DNA from: Firmicutes bacterium UBA5493
GTDB taxonomy: Bacteria > Bacillota > Limnochordia > Darwinibacteriales > Darwinibacteriaceae
Length of the DNA: 7,474 bases
Assembly: GCA_002424045.1 (NCBI GenBank)
Contig: DIPH01000001.1
Coordinates: forward strand, 4,419-11,892
Direction of reading: 5' to 3'
Shown piece after piece: positions 5,353-7,474 of the stretch; position 1 is the first letter of the stretch; the number at the start of each line of letters is the position of its first letter. The translations under genes were made by a program, and so were the position numbers. The notes under the pieces were generated by a model. It was not told where the DNA came from. It was given only the letters and a program-made list of their open reading frames with translations, and did not search any database.

Positions 5353-6534
5353 CTAAATCCTTTCCACTACAGTAGCATAACCTTGCCCGCCGCCTATGCA
5401 GAGAGTGGCCAAACCACGCTTGAGACCCCTTTGTTCCAAAGCGTGGAGCAAAGTTACCAAAATACGAGCACCGCTAGCCCCAATAGGATGCCCTAAGGCG
5501 ATGGCGCCGCCATTTACATTGACCTTGGCTGGCTCAAATTTCAACTCCTGGGCCACAGCCAGTGATTGGGAGGCAAAGGCCTCATTGGCTTCGATCAAAT
5601 CCAGATCATCTATGGTCAAATCTGCTTTGGCAAGAGCCTTACGGCTTGCTTCCACAGGTCCTAGGCCCATGATCGCCGGATCAACACCGGAGGCAGCATA
5701 GCTCAAAATACGAGCCATAGGCTTCAAACCAAGGGCTTTGGCTTTTTCGCCTGACATCACCAAAAGACACGCAGCACCGTCATTGATTCCCGAAGCGTTG
5801 CCTGCAGTAACCGTTCCATCTTTCTTGAATGCTGGCCTCAGTTTGCCAAGTCCCTCCGCGGTCACACCGGCACGAGGGTACTCATCCTGGGCAAAACGAA
5901 TGGGGTCACCTTTACGCTGTGGGATAATTACAGGTACGATTTCTCTGGCAAAGCGATTTTCGGCCTGGGCTGCCTGGAATTTCTGCTGACTTGTTGCGGC
6001 AAATTCATCCTGCTCTTCCCGGCTAAGATTCCAGCGTTCTGCAACGTTCTCGGCGGTTATTCCCATGTGTACGTCATTAAAAGCACACCAGAGGCCATCT
6101 TTAATCATGACATCCACAAGCTCACTATTGCCCATGCGTGCACCCCAGCGACTCTTGAGATCAGCATAGGGGGCCATGCTCATGTTTTCTGTGCCACCGA
6201 CCACATACATCTGGCCATCTCCCGCCCGAATTGCCTGAGCGGCTAATCCAACCGTTTTTAAGCCCGATCCACAAACTTTATTCACCGTATAAGATGGTAC
6301 ACTTTCCGGAACCCCGGCCTTAATGGCGGCCTGCCGTGCGGGATTCTGTCCCGAAGCAGCCTGCAAGACATTACCTAAAATGACCTCATCGATTTCTTCC
6401 GCTGGAATGCCTGTCTCATCCAGGATCTCCTTAATCACGATGGCACCTAACTCGGCAGCTGATAGATCCTTCAATGTCCCTCCAAAACTGCCGATAGCTG
6501 TACGAACTGCCTTAACAATCACTACTTCTTGCAT
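5353..6534 (-). CDS. thl: Acetyl-CoA C-acetyltransferase (biosynthetic-type thiolase)
   Basis: The enzyme condenses two acetyl-CoA to acetoacetyl-CoA or cleaves it. The 393 residues are the full family length. The active-site residues are all seen: nucleophile Cys88 in NKVCGSGLK, Asn317 in EANEAFA, His349 in GGAIALGHPIGASGAR and Cys379 in LCIGGGQG. NASGINDGAA (246-255) is also diagnostic. The ATG at 6534 has AGAGGAGG 6 bases upstream. It starts 19 bases after the kamA stop and is followed by hbd. The three enzymes thl-hbd-crt make the first half of a butyrate-type or reverse beta-oxidation route. The symbol atoB or thlA would also fit. Long-chain 3-ketoacyl thiolase activity cannot be excluded, but the sequence type favours the short-chain enzyme. 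Confidence 0.95.
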   Translation of the reverse strand: MQEVVIVKAVRTAIGSFGGTLKDLSAAELGAIVIKEILDETGIPAEEIDEVILGNVLQAASGQNPARQAAIKAGVPESVPSYTVNKVCGSGLKTVGLAAQAIRAGDGQMYVVGGTENMSMAPYADLKSRWGARMGNSELVDVMIKDGLWCAFNDVHMGITAENVAERWNLSREEQDEFAATSQQKFQAAQAENRFAREIVPVIIPQRKGDPIRFAQDEYPRAGVTAEGLGKLRPAFKKDGTVTAGNASGINDGAACLLVMSGEKAKALGLKPMARILSYAASGVDPAIMGLGPVEASRKALAKADLTIDDLDLIEANEAFASQSLAVAQELKFEPAKVNVNGGAIALGHPIGASGARILVTLLHALEQRGLKRGLATLCIGGGQGYATVVERI

Positions 6535-6553
6535 ACTACGCCTCCTCTATTGG

Positions 6554-7474
6554 TTATTTGCTTTTGGAGTTACGCCTTCTCCGTTCCAAATTGGCCGGTT
6601 CAATGGCCCGATTGTCCCTCGATTCAAGGAGCTGGGCTACTCCAGAATGCATCTCCTCATGTCCGTTCTTTGATTCCCAACCATCATCAATATATTGGGG
6701 TTCTGCGTAGGTGGCAATGACCCCTTCATAGTTGCGCAAGACAACTTTGGTAGGAGACATGCTGATCAGATACTGGGGCATGACGGGGGTCTTTCCTCCC
6801 CCCCCTGGCACGTCCACCACATACGTGGGAACAGCGTAGCCGGAGATATGGCCCCTAAGTGCTTCCATGATCTCTAGCCCCTTGGATACTTTGGTACGGA
6901 AATGCTCTATTCCCATGGATAAATCACATTGGTAGATATAGTAAGGCCGCACTCGTATACGAACCAAACCAAGCATGAGTTCTTTCATGATCTGGGGATT
7001 ATCGTTTACACCCCGCAATAAAACGGTTTGATTTCCAACTGGAATACCACCATCCACTAATTTCAGACAGGCAAGGGTGGAGTCAGGCGTGATTTCTTTA
7101 GGATGATTAAAGTGGGTGTTGAGCCAAATGGGATGGTATTTCTTCAGCATAGTGACCAAGTCGTCTGTAATTCTCTGGGGCATCACAACCGGCGTTCGAG
7201 TTCCGAGACGGATAACATCCACATGGGGAATCTCCCGCAAACGCTTGATGATCTCTTCTAGCTTGTGGTCAGCCATCAAGAGCGCATCGCCGCCGGAGAG
7301 CAACACATCGCGCACCGCTGGCGTATTTTTGATATACTCAATACCCCGTTCAATATGTTCCCAGGCTAGTCCAGAATCGTTCTGACCAGCAAAGCGGCGC
7401 CTAGTACAATGACGACAATACATGGAACACTGATCTGTAATTAGAAAAAGGACGCGATCGGGATAGCGATGGGT
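6554..7474 (-). CDS. kamA: L-lysine 2,3-aminomutase, C-terminal three quarters (5' end beyond the window)
   Basis: This radical-SAM, PLP-dependent enzyme converts L-lysine to L-beta-lysine. The visible 306 codons begin THRYPDRVLFLITDQ. The iron-sulfur motif CSMYCRHC follows (visible residues 16-23), then TRRRFAGQ with the substrate-carboxylate Arg. YQCDLSMGIEHFRT and VVDVPGGGGKTPVMP carry two Asp residues and the PLP lysine. Adding 109 to visible numbers places C125/C129/C132, D293, D330 and K337 exactly as in the Clostridium subterminale enzyme, as I recall it. The two aspartates argue for lysine rather than glutamate as substrate. Implied full length is about 415 residues. The zinc ligands of that enzyme (C268 and the C-terminal CxCxxC) are absent. 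The gene lies 19 bases before thl in an apparent operon. The reading frame stays open to the window edge, so the ATG at 7423 is internal. Confidence 0.95.
   Translation of the reverse strand, partial: THRYPDRVLFLITDQCSMYCRHCTRRRFAGQNDSGLAWEHIERGIEYIKNTPAVRDVLLSGGDALLMADHKLEEIIKRLREIPHVDVIRLGTRTPVVMPQRITDDLVTMLKKYHPIWLNTHFNHPKEITPDSTLACLKLVDGGIPVGNQTVLLRGVNDNPQIMKELMLGLVRIRVRPYYIYQCDLSMGIEHFRTKVSKGLEIMEALRGHISGYAVPTYVVDVPGGGGKTPVMPQYLISMSPTKVVLRNYEGVIATYAEPQYIDDGWESKNGHEEMHSGVAQLLESRDNRAIEPANLERRRRNSKSK

Noticed and set aside
6554..7474. Glutamate 2,3-aminomutase or EF-P lysine aminomutase (EpmB) instead of KamA
   Set aside because: Both substrate aspartates expected for lysine (in QCDLS and VVDVPGGGGK) are present at the exact spacing of the clostridial enzyme, and the implied length of about 415 residues fits KamA rather than the shorter EpmB.

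Overview
The window looks like a piece of a chromosome from an anaerobic member of the Bacillota, most likely a clostridial or Peptococcaceae-type organism. Three things point that way. A complete T-box riboswitch controls an aminoacyl-tRNA synthetase gene. There is a clostridial-type thiolase / 3-hydroxybutyryl-CoA dehydrogenase / crotonase gene set. A radical-SAM lysine 2,3-aminomutase lies next to that set. Ribosome binding sites are strong and purine-rich (GGAGG type). The species cannot be named from the sequence alone.

All genes read on the minus strand, so transcription runs from high to low coordinates. In that order they are: kamA (lysine 2,3-aminomutase, 5' end outside the window, 6554-7474), thl (acetyl-CoA C-acetyltransferase, 5353-6534), hbd (3-hydroxybutyryl-CoA dehydrogenase, 4480-5322), crt (enoyl-CoA hydratase, 3685-4464), a frameshifted MacB/FtsX-type ABC permease (2312-3642), and an intact permease of the same type (1066-2289). 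Gaps between these genes are only 15 to 42 bases and no hairpin terminator is evident between them, so they probably form one operon. After them come a separate promoter (998-1027), a roughly 310-base T-box leader (678-991) and the first 219 codons of cysS (1-659).

Thl, Hbd and Crt interconvert acetyl-CoA and crotonyl-CoA. KamA makes L-beta-lysine from L-lysine. Placing kamA directly in front of these genes suggests lysine catabolism feeding a butyrate-type route. However, none of the dedicated lysine-fermentation genes (kamDE, kdd, kce, kal) and no bcd-etfBA are visible here. The two permeases have no ATPase or adaptor gene in the window.

The cysS control region is unusually readable. The specifier codon is UGC (Cys). 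The antiterminator bulge carries UGGA, complementary to the UCCA 3' end expected of tRNA-Cys. The terminator is a 13-bp stem followed by a U-rich run. The most notable anomalies are the broken permease gene, whose two frames meet exactly at a canonical -1 slippery heptamer (GGGTTTA), and a KamA that appears to have lost all four zinc ligands known from the clostridial enzyme.
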